Shown: positions 25,400 to 34,816 of the stretch, one piece after another
How positions within the stretch are numbered: the first letter of the stretch is position 1
Layout: each line of letters opens with the position of its first letter
Source of the DNA: Mesorhizobium denitrificans
GTDB taxonomy: Bacteria > Pseudomonadota > Alphaproteobacteria > Rhizobiales > Rhizobiaceae
Assembly (NCBI RefSeq): GCF_003403035.1
Contig: NZ_QURN01000017.1
Location: forward strand, 22,040-86,039
DNA: 64,000 bases
Direction: 5' to 3'
Position numbers and translations under genes: made by a program
Notes under the pieces: generated by a model
The model's input: only the letters and a program-made list of their open reading frames with translations
Told to the model about the DNA's origin: nothing
The model's database searches: none

Positions 25400-25748
25400 T
25401 ATCCGACCTGTTCGACCGAAAGCGATCCGGCCGGCAATGGGAGGATCAGCGATTGCGCCGGCACCGAAGGATCGAGCCAGTCGACCCACGCGTCGCGCTC
25501 CAGAATGTCGATCTGACGATCGTGGTAGGACGCGATGTCCGGACCGGGTGCTATTGTCAGCATGGTGGTAAGGCCTCGCCGGCCTCATTCGTGTCCCGCC
25601 AGATGCCGGCGATCGCGAAGATCGGCTCGCCAGCCTTAACGAACAGCCATTTGTCTTTCTGTTTCTTCGCCTTCTCGGACGGACCCGTGAACTCAGTTAT
25701 GTGGAAATACAACCTTTTTTCTTGGACGCTTACCGCGGGGCCCGCCAT
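25399..25748 (-). pseudogene. Broken SRAP (HMCES/YedK-like) gene
   Basis: The reading DKWLFVKAGEPIFAIAGIWRDTNEAGEA continues in a second frame as TTMLTIAPGPDIASYHDRQIDILERDAWVDWL. That is the middle and C-terminal part of SRAP proteins, which cap abasic sites in ssDNA. One base appears missing at about 25561 (GCCTTACC instead of GCCTTTACC). The N-terminal catalytic Cys region is absent. It is therefore frameshifted and 5'-truncated, probably non-functional. Confidence 0.75.
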
Positions 25749-25954
25749 GCGAAGCCATCAATTAGCGTAGCTTGGCGAGCCTCGGTGGGGAACCATGTTA
25801 ATTCTAGCAGCCCAAAATTTGGCATAGCCTACGCTGGGTAGCCTCTATCAATTCCAATTTGAAGCCCCGAGAGCTGCCATTCGCACTCCCAAATGCGCGC
25901 ATCTTGAAATCGCCGCAGTATCATATATATTCATGTTTGGATTTAAACTTCGGA

Positions 25955-26320
25955 ATGGATATGAACTCAACATTGACGCAGGAGCAGCACCGGGCGGCGG
26001 AGCGGATGGCAGCGGCGCTGCAGCCTGTGCAGGATCAATTGAGCTTAGCCCACTTGGTGAGTTTGCTCACCGTGGCGACCCATCCCGGTCTGTCAGTTAA
26101 TGAGCTAGCCGAGCGGGTAGGCGCGCCGCAAGCTACTGCAAGCCGGTATGTCTCTGTCCTGCTGGGACGTTACCAAGGCCAAGGAACCCCACCTCCAAAG
26201 CCACTCATAGCGCAGGAGATCAGTCCAGACGATCCGCGAAAGCGGGCGTTGTTCCTTAGTCAGGATGGGCAAGAACTCGTGTCGCAAGTGGTTGGAGCAA
26301 GACTCGGAGCGATGAAGTGA
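25955..26320 (+). CDS. Winged-helix (MarR-like) regulator of the kinase operon
   Basis: This 121-aa protein starts at MDMNSTLTQEQHRAAERM. The wHTH reads LVSLLTVATHPGLSVNELAERVGAPQATASRYVSVLLGRY, followed by a wing with LIAQEISPDDPRKRALFLSQDG (MarR-type D-x-R-x-x...L..G). The stop overlaps the kinase GTG start. An AT-rich promoter region precedes it. It may repress the operon or act as its sensor. Confidence 0.7.
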   Translation: MDMNSTLTQEQHRAAERMAAALQPVQDQLSLAHLVSLLTVATHPGLSVNELAERVGAPQATASRYVSVLLGRYQGQGTPPPKPLIAQEISPDDPRKRALFLSQDGQELVSQVVGARLGAMK

Positions 26321-27366
26321 GCGCTGCTGCCAAACTATTGAACCTCGAAGTTGATGGTGGGTGGAAGGTAGAGAAACAACTGGAGCGTTCGCCAAACGGC
26401 ACCGGGGGGATGTTCTCTCATAGTTACTTGGCTAAAAAAGAAGGGCGTATCGCGTTCTTGAAGGCCTTCGACTTCTCCGACGCTTTTGAACCAGGCGCAG
26501 ACACCTTGAAAACACTAGGCGTTCTGACGGCATCGTTCGAGCATGAGCGTGACATCCTTGAGCATTGTCGAGGACGTCGAATGTCTCATGTGAGCCTCGC
26601 TATCGGTCATGGATATGTGGACGTTCCTGGCATGAGCGCAATGGAAGGGCGGGTCTACTATCTACTTTTCGAGAAGGCTGACGGCGATGTCCGCGTCCAA
26701 ATGGATGAAGCCGACGCTTCGGATGCCGTCTGGTGCATGAGGGCACTGCGCGACGCATGCTTGGGTTTGGCGCAGGTTCATCGTGAAATCATCGCCCATC
26801 AGGACCTGAAGCCGTCAAACGTCCTTTGCTATCAGAACGGGGGCTTCAAGCTAGCAGATTTCGGTCGCTCATCACGTCGCGGCAGCTCTGTGTGGCATGA
26901 CGATGTGCCGTTTCCCGGGGACCGCACCTATGCGCCTCCCGAGTTGCTCTACGGCTTTGTCCACACCGATTTCATTCCGAGGCGGATGGGATGCGACCTC
27001 TACATGCTGGGCAATTTGGCTGCTTTCCTGTTCACGGGAACAAACATGACCGGCTCCTTGCTCGCTCGGCTTGACCAACAACATCACTGGACGCGGTGGC
27101 GTGCAGACTATTCCTCAGTCCTTCCATATCTGCAGGAAGCATTTTCGCGCGCTCTTGAGGAGCTTCAGACGAGGCTGCCGCTGGAGGTACGGACGGAAAT
27201 ACTGAGCATTGTTAAGGAACTGTGCAATCCCGACCTAGAGCTGCGGGGTGACCCAAAGGCAACAGGCCGGCCCAACCAGTTTTCGCTGGAACGCTACGTC
27301 TCTAGACTCACACATGCGGTGAAGGTCTTGGAGATAAAGACCCGTATAGCGCGGCGGACTGCATGA
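26317..27366 (+). CDS. Ser/Thr protein kinase-like protein
   Basis: This 349-aa protein has a GTG start at 26317 overlapping the previous stop. Kinase features: AFLKAF (Lys49), FEHERDIL (helix C Glu), HQDLKPSN at 161-168 (catalytic Asp163, Asn168), DFG at 181-183 and YAPPELL at 205-211. HQD replaces the usual HRD, so it may not need activation-loop phosphorylation. No membrane segment is present; residues 270-349 are a helical tail. It is coupled to a wHTH gene upstream and a TPR gene downstream (ATGA overlap). Confidence 0.85.
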   Translation: MSAAAKLLNLEVDGGWKVEKQLERSPNGTGGMFSHSYLAKKEGRIAFLKAFDFSDAFEPGADTLKTLGVLTASFEHERDILEHCRGRRMSHVSLAIGHGYVDVPGMSAMEGRVYYLLFEKADGDVRVQMDEADASDAVWCMRALRDACLGLAQVHREIIAHQDLKPSNVLCYQNGGFKLADFGRSSRRGSSVWHDDVPFPGDRTYAPPELLYGFVHTDFIPRRMGCDLYMLGNLAAFLFTGTNMTGSLLARLDQQHHWTRWRADYSSVLPYLQEAFSRALEELQTRLPLEVRTEILSIVKELCNPDLELRGDPKATGRPNQFSLERYVSRLTHAVKVLEIKTRIARRTA

Positions 27367-28892
27367 TACCCTCCATCTGGACTAGGAAGCGTCGGCTTGT
27401 CCCTCGCTGGCGTAGATTAGCTGTCACCGCGAAAGCTCGCGAGCTAGCGACGCCTCCCCGATTGAATGAGAGCTCAAGTGCTCTGCCAATTGATCGCGAC
27501 CTTCTCGACAAGCTCGCTCGGTGGCGCGCTGATCAATCCATCGTCTCAGCGGGGGAACTGGTAGAAGCCGCAGTTGTGGCCGCGAAAGAAAGTGAGGCAG
27601 CACATGCCGCACGCTTCCTGCTTGATCCTCGTTCAACAGCCACCGCACCATTGAAGAGGCTCGCAGCACTCACGTTAAAGAGGGCCGGATACGAGAACGA
27701 AGTCCCGAATGGTCTCGAAATACTCGCCAGCGACGAGAAACGCGTTTGGCGAGAAAGAACTCGAATGTATCCGAACAATCCACTGGGATGGGTTGAATTG
27801 TCCCTTTTTGATGTCATAGCGGGCCGACATCAATCTGCCTTGCGGTCTATGCAAATCGCGCTACAGCTCGCGCCGAATGATCGACATGTCCTCCGATCCG
27901 CTTCACGCCTGTTTCTTCATTTGGGCGATCCTGACCGCGCCTATGACATACTGCTGAGGAGCGGCGCTACGAAGTCAGACCCGTGGTTAATCGCAGCCGA
28001 ACTTTCAATTGCCGAACTGGCCGGACAAAAGCCCCGATATTTTGAACAGGGACGTCGCTTAGTCGAACAGGGGCAGTTCTATCCGAGACAAATTACCGAA
28101 CTTTCTGGTGCAATTGCGACCTTGGAGCTTGGGGCAGGCAAGAGAAAGAAGTCGCGCGATTTCTTCCGAACTAGCCTAACCGACCCTTCGGGAAATGCGG
28201 TGGCTCAAGCTGAATGGGCATCACCCGAATTCAATGTTGAATTGGTTTCTCCCCAGACCTTTTCCACTGCAAGTGAGGTGGATGAGGCGACAGCCTTTCA
28301 TCTCCTCCGAGAAAAGAAGTTCGGGGACGTTCCAGCAGCATGCGAGCGTTGGTCACAGGGAGAACCCTACTCTATACGACCATTCGAAGTTGGCTCCTCA
28401 ACAGCCGCGATGATTGGGGACTACGAAAAGGCTTTGAAACTCGCCCAGCAAGGACTGCTCGTTCGCCCTAATGCAAAATTGCTGCTTAACAACCAGGCGT
28501 TTTCGCTCGCACATTTAGGGCGACTTAAGGAGGCGGAGCAGTCACTACGTGGGATCGGGCAGGAGGACGAAAGGCTTTGGCTTGTAAGTCAAGCAAACCG
28601 CGGCTTGATCAGCATGCGCAGTGGCCAGCATCAGGCCGGAATGACTTATTACCGTGACGCGATTGAGGGTTTCAAAAAACTCCAAAAGCCCCAGATGATC
28701 GCGATAGCGCGCGTTTATTTGGCACGCGAGGCGGCGCGCGCCGGGTTGCCAGAGGCGAGCGAGCTTCTTACGTCTGCGCGAGAGGAGCTGGAGAAGTTAA
28801 AACTGACGGCGCATCAGCACATTCTAGAAGAAGCTGAAAAGGCCATCTCTCAATCGATTGAGGTACCGGCCAATCTTGAAACATCAGTCTAG
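27363..28892 (+). CDS. TPR-repeat protein of the kinase operon
   Basis: This 509-aa helical protein has TPR-like units, for example NNPLGWVELSLFDVIAGRHQSALRSMQIALQLAPNDRHVLRSASRLFLHLGDPDRAYDILL (about 137-195) and IGDYEKALKLAQQGLLVRPNAKLLLNNQAFSLAHLGRLKEAEQSL (about 348-395). The N-terminus is basic and helical. It starts by ATGA overlap with the kinase. TPR proteins often sense or scaffold, so it may be kinase substrate, sensor or effector partner. There is no nuclease or membrane motif. Confidence 0.8.
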   Translation: MIPSIWTRKRRLVPRWRRLAVTAKARELATPPRLNESSSALPIDRDLLDKLARWRADQSIVSAGELVEAAVVAAKESEAAHAARFLLDPRSTATAPLKRLAALTLKRAGYENEVPNGLEILASDEKRVWRERTRMYPNNPLGWVELSLFDVIAGRHQSALRSMQIALQLAPNDRHVLRSASRLFLHLGDPDRAYDILLRSGATKSDPWLIAAELSIAELAGQKPRYFEQGRRLVEQGQFYPRQITELSGAIATLELGAGKRKKSRDFFRTSLTDPSGNAVAQAEWASPEFNVELVSPQTFSTASEVDEATAFHLLREKKFGDVPAACERWSQGEPYSIRPFEVGSSTAAMIGDYEKALKLAQQGLLVRPNAKLLLNNQAFSLAHLGRLKEAEQSLRGIGQEDERLWLVSQANRGLISMRSGQHQAGMTYYRDAIEGFKKLQKPQMIAIARVYLAREAARAGLPEASELLTSAREELEKLKLTAHQHILEEAEKAISQSIEVPANLETSV

Positions 28893-29429
28893 TTCGCTCG
28901 CTTTCTCTACAACCACCGTCCGCGTGGTCGCTTCGGATTACGGCTTTTAGGAGCCGGAAAGCTGATCTCGACTTCCGACATGCGGCGCGAAACCGTAGTT
29001 TGCCCCTTGATCGGAGCGTCTTCTTTCCCTTGGGCAGCCAACCGAAAGCCGCCAATCGGCTTTCCACCCCATTCCAGACGTGTACGTGGTGAACCGGCAA
29101 CTTCGAACGCTTCCCAGAAATCTATGATGATCGCGGCCGCTGAGATAGACAATCCAGTTCACTTTCCGTCGCAGCCCACAGTTCGTTCAGATCCGTAAGA
29201 AGTTGCTCAATCCTTCGACGCGTACATTCGTGACGCTCTGCCTTCCTCTGAAATCCCATCGCCTGTCCGTCATCCGCTAGGTGGCAATCTCACGCAGGCG
29301 CCGCTCACGCTACCGAAGTGCATATTCCGGCGCGGTAACGAACGTCGCGCAGGTAAAATACATGTCGCATTCGCATGCCCTACCTCAGCCCGGTTGAACG
29401 CGCCCCAACTCTTCAGAAGTGCAGGATTT
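28893..29429. other. Stretch without a supported gene
   Basis: A - strand frame at 28907-29152 (81 aa, containing EWGGKPIGGFRLAAQGKEDAPIKG) might be the tail of a decayed gene, but I cannot name it. Nothing else is visible. Confidence 0.3.
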
Positions 29430-29770
29430 CGGGCTGCGCAACGATCTATGCAGTTCATGATCCCCCTCCCCTGTTCTTCTCCGATCAGGTCCATCACCAA
29501 TGCGACATGGTCGCGAACCAGCTCTCTGGTTTCCTCGCTTTCCATACGGTCAATTGCGGCTCGCCCCATAGATTCGAGACCATCATTAAGGGCGAGCGCA
29601 TCGACATTTTCAACGGCCTTGGAGCTTTCGACTGCGACCGATCGTAATGCGTGGACGGGACGTAGCTCTCTTGAAGCAACGCATGCATGTTGACCTAAAG
29701 ATCGTCACCGTCGGCGCGTCTCCCGCCATAAACTTACCCGTGTCAACGTCCGATACCGGCAGGCGTGGTC
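29430..29770 (-). pseudogene. Decayed copy of the virD4 3' end
   Basis: The DNA matches 31723-32165. It shares TCTCCTCGCTTTCCATACGG-like blocks, the ENVDALALNDGLESM and DRMESEET[RK].LVR coding segments, DVDTG and ALL[QK]ESY, and even sequence past the virD4 stop. The segments lie in different frames and about 100 bp are missing (the part for VVRSPILKRQEVSSQFGKMNA). It is a non-functional partial duplicate of virD4. Confidence 0.8.
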
Positions 29771-29776
29771 GCCACA

Positions 29777-29983
29777 TCATGCCCCGGCCATCTGTCGCCA
29801 AATAGCGAGCGCTCCACCCGACGAAGTGCCTTCAGCAACGATCATCGAGCCGTCGAGCGATCCCCGCGCCTCCCAGAGACCGGCCGCCTTGACGTGAACT
29901 TCAACGATGCAAACCTTCCCGCGCACAATAATGTTGGCTGTCCGGTAGGCGCGGTTGTCCATGTGCGGAGGTCCATTCAGCAA
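29777..29983 (-). CDS. Hypothetical protein, 68 aa
   Basis: It reads MLNGPPHMDNRAYRTANIIVRGKVCIVEVHVKAAGLWEARGSLDGSMIVAEGTSSGGALAIWRQMAG. The beta-rich pattern with a final helix looks like a real folded small protein. No family is recognised. It lies upstream of the virD4 remnant. Confidence 0.45.
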   Translation of the reverse strand: MLNGPPHMDNRAYRTANIIVRGKVCIVEVHVKAAGLWEARGSLDGSMIVAEGTSSGGALAIWRQMAGA

Positions 29984-30085
29984 TCTGATCGCGCGCCAAG
30001 GTGAAAAATTGAGAACATTTCACAAGGGAATATGCCAGCGGGCGGGAGGCACGTAACACCCCCGCACAGCCTTGTACAAGCGCGG

Positions 30086-30394
30086 TCAGGCCGCCTTTCG
30101 CATTCGGGCGTTCACATCATCGTCAGCGCCGAGACGCTTTGCAATATTATCCCACAGCTGCTCCACCTGCCTTGCGACGTTTAGCAACTGTTCCGTTTCA
30201 GCTATGCGTTCCCTCGACGCAAGCTGGTCCATGATCTGGACGATTTCCCAGCGCCGCTTCTCGACGCCCTCACTGAGACACTCTCTCATGGATGGGTCGA
30301 TCTCGGAGACCGAGGCGAATTTGACAATACAGCGCACCGTTTCGACGGCCATTCGGCCATTGTCACGCAAACGATCCAGGATATTCGACGCCAT
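30086..30394 (-). CDS. Hypothetical helical protein, 102 aa
   Basis: A GCAGGAGCGTGGC site precedes MASNILDRLRDNGRMAVETVRCIVKFASVSEIDPSMRECLSEGVEKRRWEIVQIMDQLASRERIAETEQLLNVARQVEQLW. Entirely helical, probably cytosolic. No family is recognised. Confidence 0.55.
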   Translation of the reverse strand: MASNILDRLRDNGRMAVETVRCIVKFASVSEIDPSMRECLSEGVEKRRWEIVQIMDQLASRERIAETEQLLNVARQVEQLWDNIAKRLGADDDVNARMRKAA

Positions 30395-30605
30395 GCCACG
30401 CTCCTGCTATGCCGGCTTAAGGTGCGGGGCAAATCGATCGCGCGTCAAGCGTGCGATTGGCGCATTCCACAGTTCGGATACTGTCGCATACGCCTTGTGG
30501 TAACTTGCCTGCCCATCCCCGATATTTGATCATGAGATGCTGACCACGGATGTACTGGCAGCAAGAAGGGCCGGTCGCGCTTCGGTGCGCCGGTCTTTTC
30601 CAATC

Positions 30606-30791
30606 TCACATTTTCGAGGTACGCCCGAGGAGGTGAAAGCCGTGTTCCTCAAGCGACTTCAAGACTGCTTGCGCCTCCGGCAGATAGCTCGCCCACAAAG
30701 GCGCGCCCTTGTGGATAATATCCTCCGGGTTGCCTGCATGCCGGCATAAGGCGCGGGCTATTATTTCGTCGGTGGGTTTTTCGTGTTTCAT
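30606..30791 (-). CDS. Small rhizobial-type protein, 61 aa
   Basis: The start MKHEKPTDEIIARALCRHAGNPEDIIHKGAPLWASYLPEAQAVLKSLEEHGF follows GAGAAGGA. The IARALCR.AGNPED....G.P.W..YLPEA pattern recurs, from memory, in small rhizobial proteins. The longer in-frame extension upstream looks non-coding. Confidence 0.6.
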   Translation of the reverse strand: MKHEKPTDEIIARALCRHAGNPEDIIHKGAPLWASYLPEAQAVLKSLEEHGFHLLGRTSKM

Positions 30792-31366
30792 TCCTTCTCT
30801 CACCGCCGAGGTGTTGTTACCAACATTAGCGTTCGAGGTAAAACATGGCTCGCGCCGGGACAATGAGTCGTCGGGCCTTCGCGCTTCCAGCCCGTTTTCA
30901 ATATGGGAATCGACTTTATCTTTGTCATTACCAAATATCTTATGCCCTATGGGGTATAATTCTGGTGACAGGTGGAAGAACCGGTGCACGCTATTGCACG
31001 CACTTGTTCTGGCGATCCGTAGAAGCCTTTTCACCGGCTTCCGTCGTGGAAGTGATCACCTTGCAAATAGACGGTGTGTCGATAGCTCCGGCGCACTCGA
31101 ACTAGCGCTCGCCACTATCCTCTCAAGCTTGTGGCAGAGTAAGGATTAATCCCAACCATATAGGGACAGTGCAGCAGATCCTTGTTGATGCGATGCCGGA
31201 TTTTCGGCGTCCCGTCCTTAGAGGCGACGTCTATTAACATCACTGGCAAAGACGCAATGAACTGCAGACATGAAGGCGCAAAGCTGCACCTTGAAGCCGG
31301 GCGCCACGGAACTCATATTTTCGGCTTGCATGGCGATATGCCGCGCGAGAACAGCCGGAGGATGAG
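30792..31366. other. Gene-free stretch
   Basis: No frame on either strand has both a ribosome site and a protein-like sequence. A short AT-rich section around 30930-30960 could be a promoter. Confidence 0.3.
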
Positions 31367-31669
31367 ATGAACGACAAGCTTTTCGAGAGGCCTGTTTTTG
31401 TAAAGGGCGGAAGCTTCACCATTATCGAAATTGCTTCCCTTCATGACGCCATCGATTTCCTCGACGAATGGCCGGCAGAACTGCAGGACGTTCCCTATGA
31501 AACAATCCGGCGTGCCTGCTACGCGGCGCTGGACGGCGGGCACCAGCTTGACTCCGCGCGCGACAACTTCGCCAAGTGGGCAAAAGCGGCAAATATCCTG
31601 GAGGACATCGCATCCATTCCGGCGTGGATGACAGGGCCGAAATCTGGCCCTGGCGGCATTCTGGCTTAA
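31367..31669 (+). CDS. DUF982 family protein
   Basis: This 100-aa protein reads MNDKLFERPVFVKGGSFTIIEIASLHDAIDFLDEWPAELQDVPYETIRRACYAALDGGHQLDSARDNFAKWAKAANILED. That is the full DUF982 pattern (W/F..PV.V..G....I.S..DA..FL...WP then A...C..A). These small proteins are multiplied in rhizobial genomes; function unknown. It converges on virD4. Confidence 0.85.
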   Translation: MNDKLFERPVFVKGGSFTIIEIASLHDAIDFLDEWPAELQDVPYETIRRACYAALDGGHQLDSARDNFAKWAKAANILEDIASIPAWMTGPKSGPGGILA

Positions 31670-31747
31670 GACAACGAAAAGCCCGAGCGGTCTCATGCCG
31701 ATTTGCAACTTGTGCATGCCTTCGGACTGCGGGACGATCTGTGCAGA

Positions 31748-34700
31748 TCACGAATCCCCTCCCCGTTCTTCCCCGATTGGGTCCATCACCAATGCGGCGT
31801 GGCTGCGAACAAGCGCTTTTGTCTCCTCGCTTTCCATACGGTCAATCGTGGTTCGCCACATGGATTCGAGACCATCATTCAGGGCGAGCGCATCGACATT
31901 TTCAACGGCCTTGGCACTCTCATCGAGCATAGCATGCAATGCCGCGTTCATTTTGCCGAACTGGCTGCTCACCTCCTGGCGCTTCAGGATCGGAGAACGC
32001 ACTACGTTGGCCTCCTGCCCCGTAACGGCCTGTCGCGACAACGCCGGCGATCGATCGCGATGCGTCGGCGGGGAGTAGCTCTCTTTCAACAAAGCACGCA
32101 CGTTGACCTCAAGATCGTCGTCGTCCGCGCGGTGTTCCTCCATAAGCTCACCAGTGTCAACGTCGACAAAGTCGGCTTCCCCGAAATATGCGCGCTCCCG
32201 ATCGGACTCCGATTTCGCTTCGGCCGAGCCACCCTTGTCCGCGGGATGCCGCCGCTCCCGCGCTCCTGTACCTTCAGCCGGATCCTTTGAGTGCGCCGGC
32301 GTTTCTCCAGGCTCTATTCCCGGCACGCGGGTCGCATCGAGATTCAGCCTGATCGTCAGCTCATCGAGCGAGGAAAAGAATATGTGTCGTTTTCCGCCGA
32401 CATCCTGCCACAGAAAATCTACCGGACGCGCGTTGGACGGCTTTCTCAAAGCCGTACTGGTTACGCCGCCGGCCTTCAATGTCGCCACGCGTCGCTGGAC
32501 AACCCGAGCATCGGGATGGAGCATTTGACGCGTCATCACGCCTTCGAGCGAAGCGGGCTTCGCTTTGAACTTCTCGTCATCCTCGAGCGTCCACGTCCTC
32601 GGCTGAATCCGTGGCTTGCGGATTTCCTCATATCTGTCCATCGCCCGGAATTGCCGCTCACCTCCGGAATCGAGCTTCATGATGCGCATGATCGGCATGC
32701 CGGTCACTTGGAGGATCGCCTCTTCCGGCTTCATCTGCATCAGCGCATGGACAGGAAGCAATTCCACGCGCATCGGCATCACCGATCCTCCACTGTCACG
32801 ACGGCCGTGGCGATACGAATATGACGGCTGCGGCATCAGCTTTGTGTCGACGCCTGCAATCTGGGACACGGCCTGCGCGTCCTCGACATTCTGGAAATTC
32901 ATGTAGAGCTTGATCGTCGAAGTCCCCATCAATATCTTTTGACCCGGACGCTGATATAGCCGCTCCAGCTGCGCGCCGTCCTGCAGGATGAACACAAACC
33001 GCACCCCGTTCTTCCGGATCAGCGGCGCAAGCGTCAGCACCGTGTCGAGCCGCCCACCATTGCCGAACTCATCGAGCATCATCAGAACTTCGTGCTCGCC
33101 ATTGCGCAGCGGGCCAAGCTGCACCAGATTGTCGGCCATCTGCTGTACGAAGATCGAAATCAGCCGCTCATACATCTGGATGATGTTCCAGTCGGCCTGC
33201 AGGTAGATGACCATCTTGCGCTTGCGGATCTCGGTTATCGGGATCGTCGTCACCGACGTCATCGCCTCGATAAGCTCGTTCTGCAGGAAGTTGAACTTCG
33301 CGCCGATCTCGGCCGCGATCCCCTCCCCCAGCTTTTCATGGCGGCCGATGAACTTCGTCAGCTGCATGCGCGTCTGGTCGGACAGATGATCGCCGTATTG
33401 CGACAGGAGCTGCGCGATCGCCGTGCGCTCATCCGACATGGAATTGAGGATACGATAAAGCTCACTCAACGACTTGCGCGTATCCGGGCATTCGATCACA
33501 AAGCCCAGCATGGCAACCAGCAGTATCCTGGCGCTTTCCTCCCAGAAATCGTTCGAGTCCGAACGCAGCCGTTCCGGCATCAGCATCTGCGCGAGTTTCT
33601 GGAGATCGGTAATGCGCTGATGCGGATCCTTGCTGATCACATCCAGCGGATTGAAACAGTGCGTTCCATGCTGGCCGGGCGCCATGAGGTAGACCTCATA
33701 GCCCTTCTTCTTCATATAGCCGGAGGTTTTCTCGTAGAGCTCCCCGCTCATATCGAGGATGAACATCGATCCGGCGTAGTTCATCATCGTCGGCATGACG
33801 AAGCTGCGTGACTTGCCCTGCCCCGGCGAGCCGATCACCATGACATGCTGATCGCTGTCCGAGCGCAGCAGCATCCCCTGCTTGTATCCGAGCACGATGC
33901 CGCTCTTCTCGCGCAATCGGTAGTCGGCGGCATCCCGCAGATTCGCCAGTCGGGAATGACCGAATACCTGGCGCTCGCGGTGGATCACGGCCCTCACGAT
34001 CGGGAATCCAATCAGAAGGCCCGCCGCGGCAAGTCCACCCAGGCCGGCGAGGACCGTCAACTTCGCCGGTGCGACGAACTGGCCAGCGGCATTGGTGCCG
34101 CCGAAAGGCGCCTGATACATGGCGGTCAAGGCATTGCCGTAATAGTTTGCGACGGCGTCCAGCGTCAGGCCCTTGGTGGCGATCAGATAAAAGATCACGC
34201 CATAGACGACCACGCCTGCCCAACAGGCCGCGAACACCAGACCGGAAGTCGTCAGCAGGCTGAAGATCGACCGGACATGCAAAAGATAGAGGAGCAGGCG
34301 CGACAGCGACCGACCGCCCTTCAGCATCCACCAGGTCATCCAGACATAGATGAGCGGAAACACAACTGCGAGGCCAAGCAGCGACAGCCCGACCGTATTG
34401 CGCGTGAACACGACTATCGAAATCTGCCTCGCCGCGTCCATGAACGGCGCGCGCCTCACATAGTCGATGAACGAGGCCTGGCCGAACGACGTCGAATACA
34501 TGTCGTATATGAATACGAACGTCATGAGCCACATCAGCACCGCCATCGCGATGACGACGGGAAAGGTCAGAAACGAAAATCGCCGTAGGGCCGTCAGCCG
34601 CTTCGGCTGTGGCACCTCATCAACCGCGGCCCGCAACATCGCGGCATCGATCTCGAAGGGATCCTGCAGCAATCCGCTGTCATCAGAGAATTTGACCGGC

Positions 34701-34816
34701 CGGTCATTGACGGCCCGCGGCGTCGTTTCGACCCATTGTTCCGGCTCGGCCGCGGCATCGCTTCCCGAATGACGACGCGCGTCCTCAAAAGACCTGGCTG
34801 TGAACCTTTTCGCCAT
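31748..34816 (-). CDS. virD4: VirD4-type coupling protein
   Basis: This is a 1022-aa inner-membrane ATPase. Membrane helices occur at about 82-105, 135-165, 180-212 and 255-275. Walker A GSPGQGKSRS is at 329-338 and Walker B VLMMLDEFG at about 577-585. It selects relaxase and other substrates for the channel. It is longer than usual (650-700 aa) because of a ~350-residue acidic, disordered C-terminus, of which a decayed copy lies at 29.43-29.77 kb. The start overlaps the virB11 end by 32 bp, so it is the last gene of the virB8-virD4 operon. Confidence 0.93.
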   Translation of the reverse strand: MAKRFTARSFEDARRHSGSDAAAEPEQWVETTPRAVNDRPVKFSDDSGLLQDPFEIDAAMLRAAVDEVPQPKRLTALRRFSFLTFPVVIAMAVLMWLMTFVFIYDMYSTSFGQASFIDYVRRAPFMDAARQISIVVFTRNTVGLSLLGLAVVFPLIYVWMTWWMLKGGRSLSRLLLYLLHVRSIFSLLTTSGLVFAACWAGVVVYGVIFYLIATKGLTLDAVANYYGNALTAMYQAPFGGTNAAGQFVAPAKLTVLAGLGGLAAAGLLIGFPIVRAVIHRERQVFGHSRLANLRDAADYRLREKSGIVLGYKQGMLLRSDSDQHVMVIGSPGQGKSRSFVMPTMMNYAGSMFILDMSGELYEKTSGYMKKKGYEVYLMAPGQHGTHCFNPLDVISKDPHQRITDLQKLAQMLMPERLRSDSNDFWEESARILLVAMLGFVIECPDTRKSLSELYRILNSMSDERTAIAQLLSQYGDHLSDQTRMQLTKFIGRHEKLGEGIAAEIGAKFNFLQNELIEAMTSVTTIPITEIRKRKMVIYLQADWNIIQMYERLISIFVQQMADNLVQLGPLRNGEHEVLMMLDEFGNGGRLDTVLTLAPLIRKNGVRFVFILQDGAQLERLYQRPGQKILMGTSTIKLYMNFQNVEDAQAVSQIAGVDTKLMPQPSYSYRHGRRDSGGSVMPMRVELLPVHALMQMKPEEAILQVTGMPIMRIMKLDSGGERQFRAMDRYEEIRKPRIQPRTWTLEDDEKFKAKPASLEGVMTRQMLHPDARVVQRRVATLKAGGVTSTALRKPSNARPVDFLWQDVGGKRHIFFSSLDELTIRLNLDATRVPGIEPGETPAHSKDPAEGTGARERRHPADKGGSAEAKSESDRERAYFGEADFVDVDTGELMEEHRADDDDLEVNVRALLKESYSPPTHRDRSPALSRQAVTGQEANVVRSPILKRQEVSSQFGKMNAALHAMLDESAKAVENVDALALNDGLESMWRTTIDRMESEETKALVRSHAALVMDPIGEERGGDS

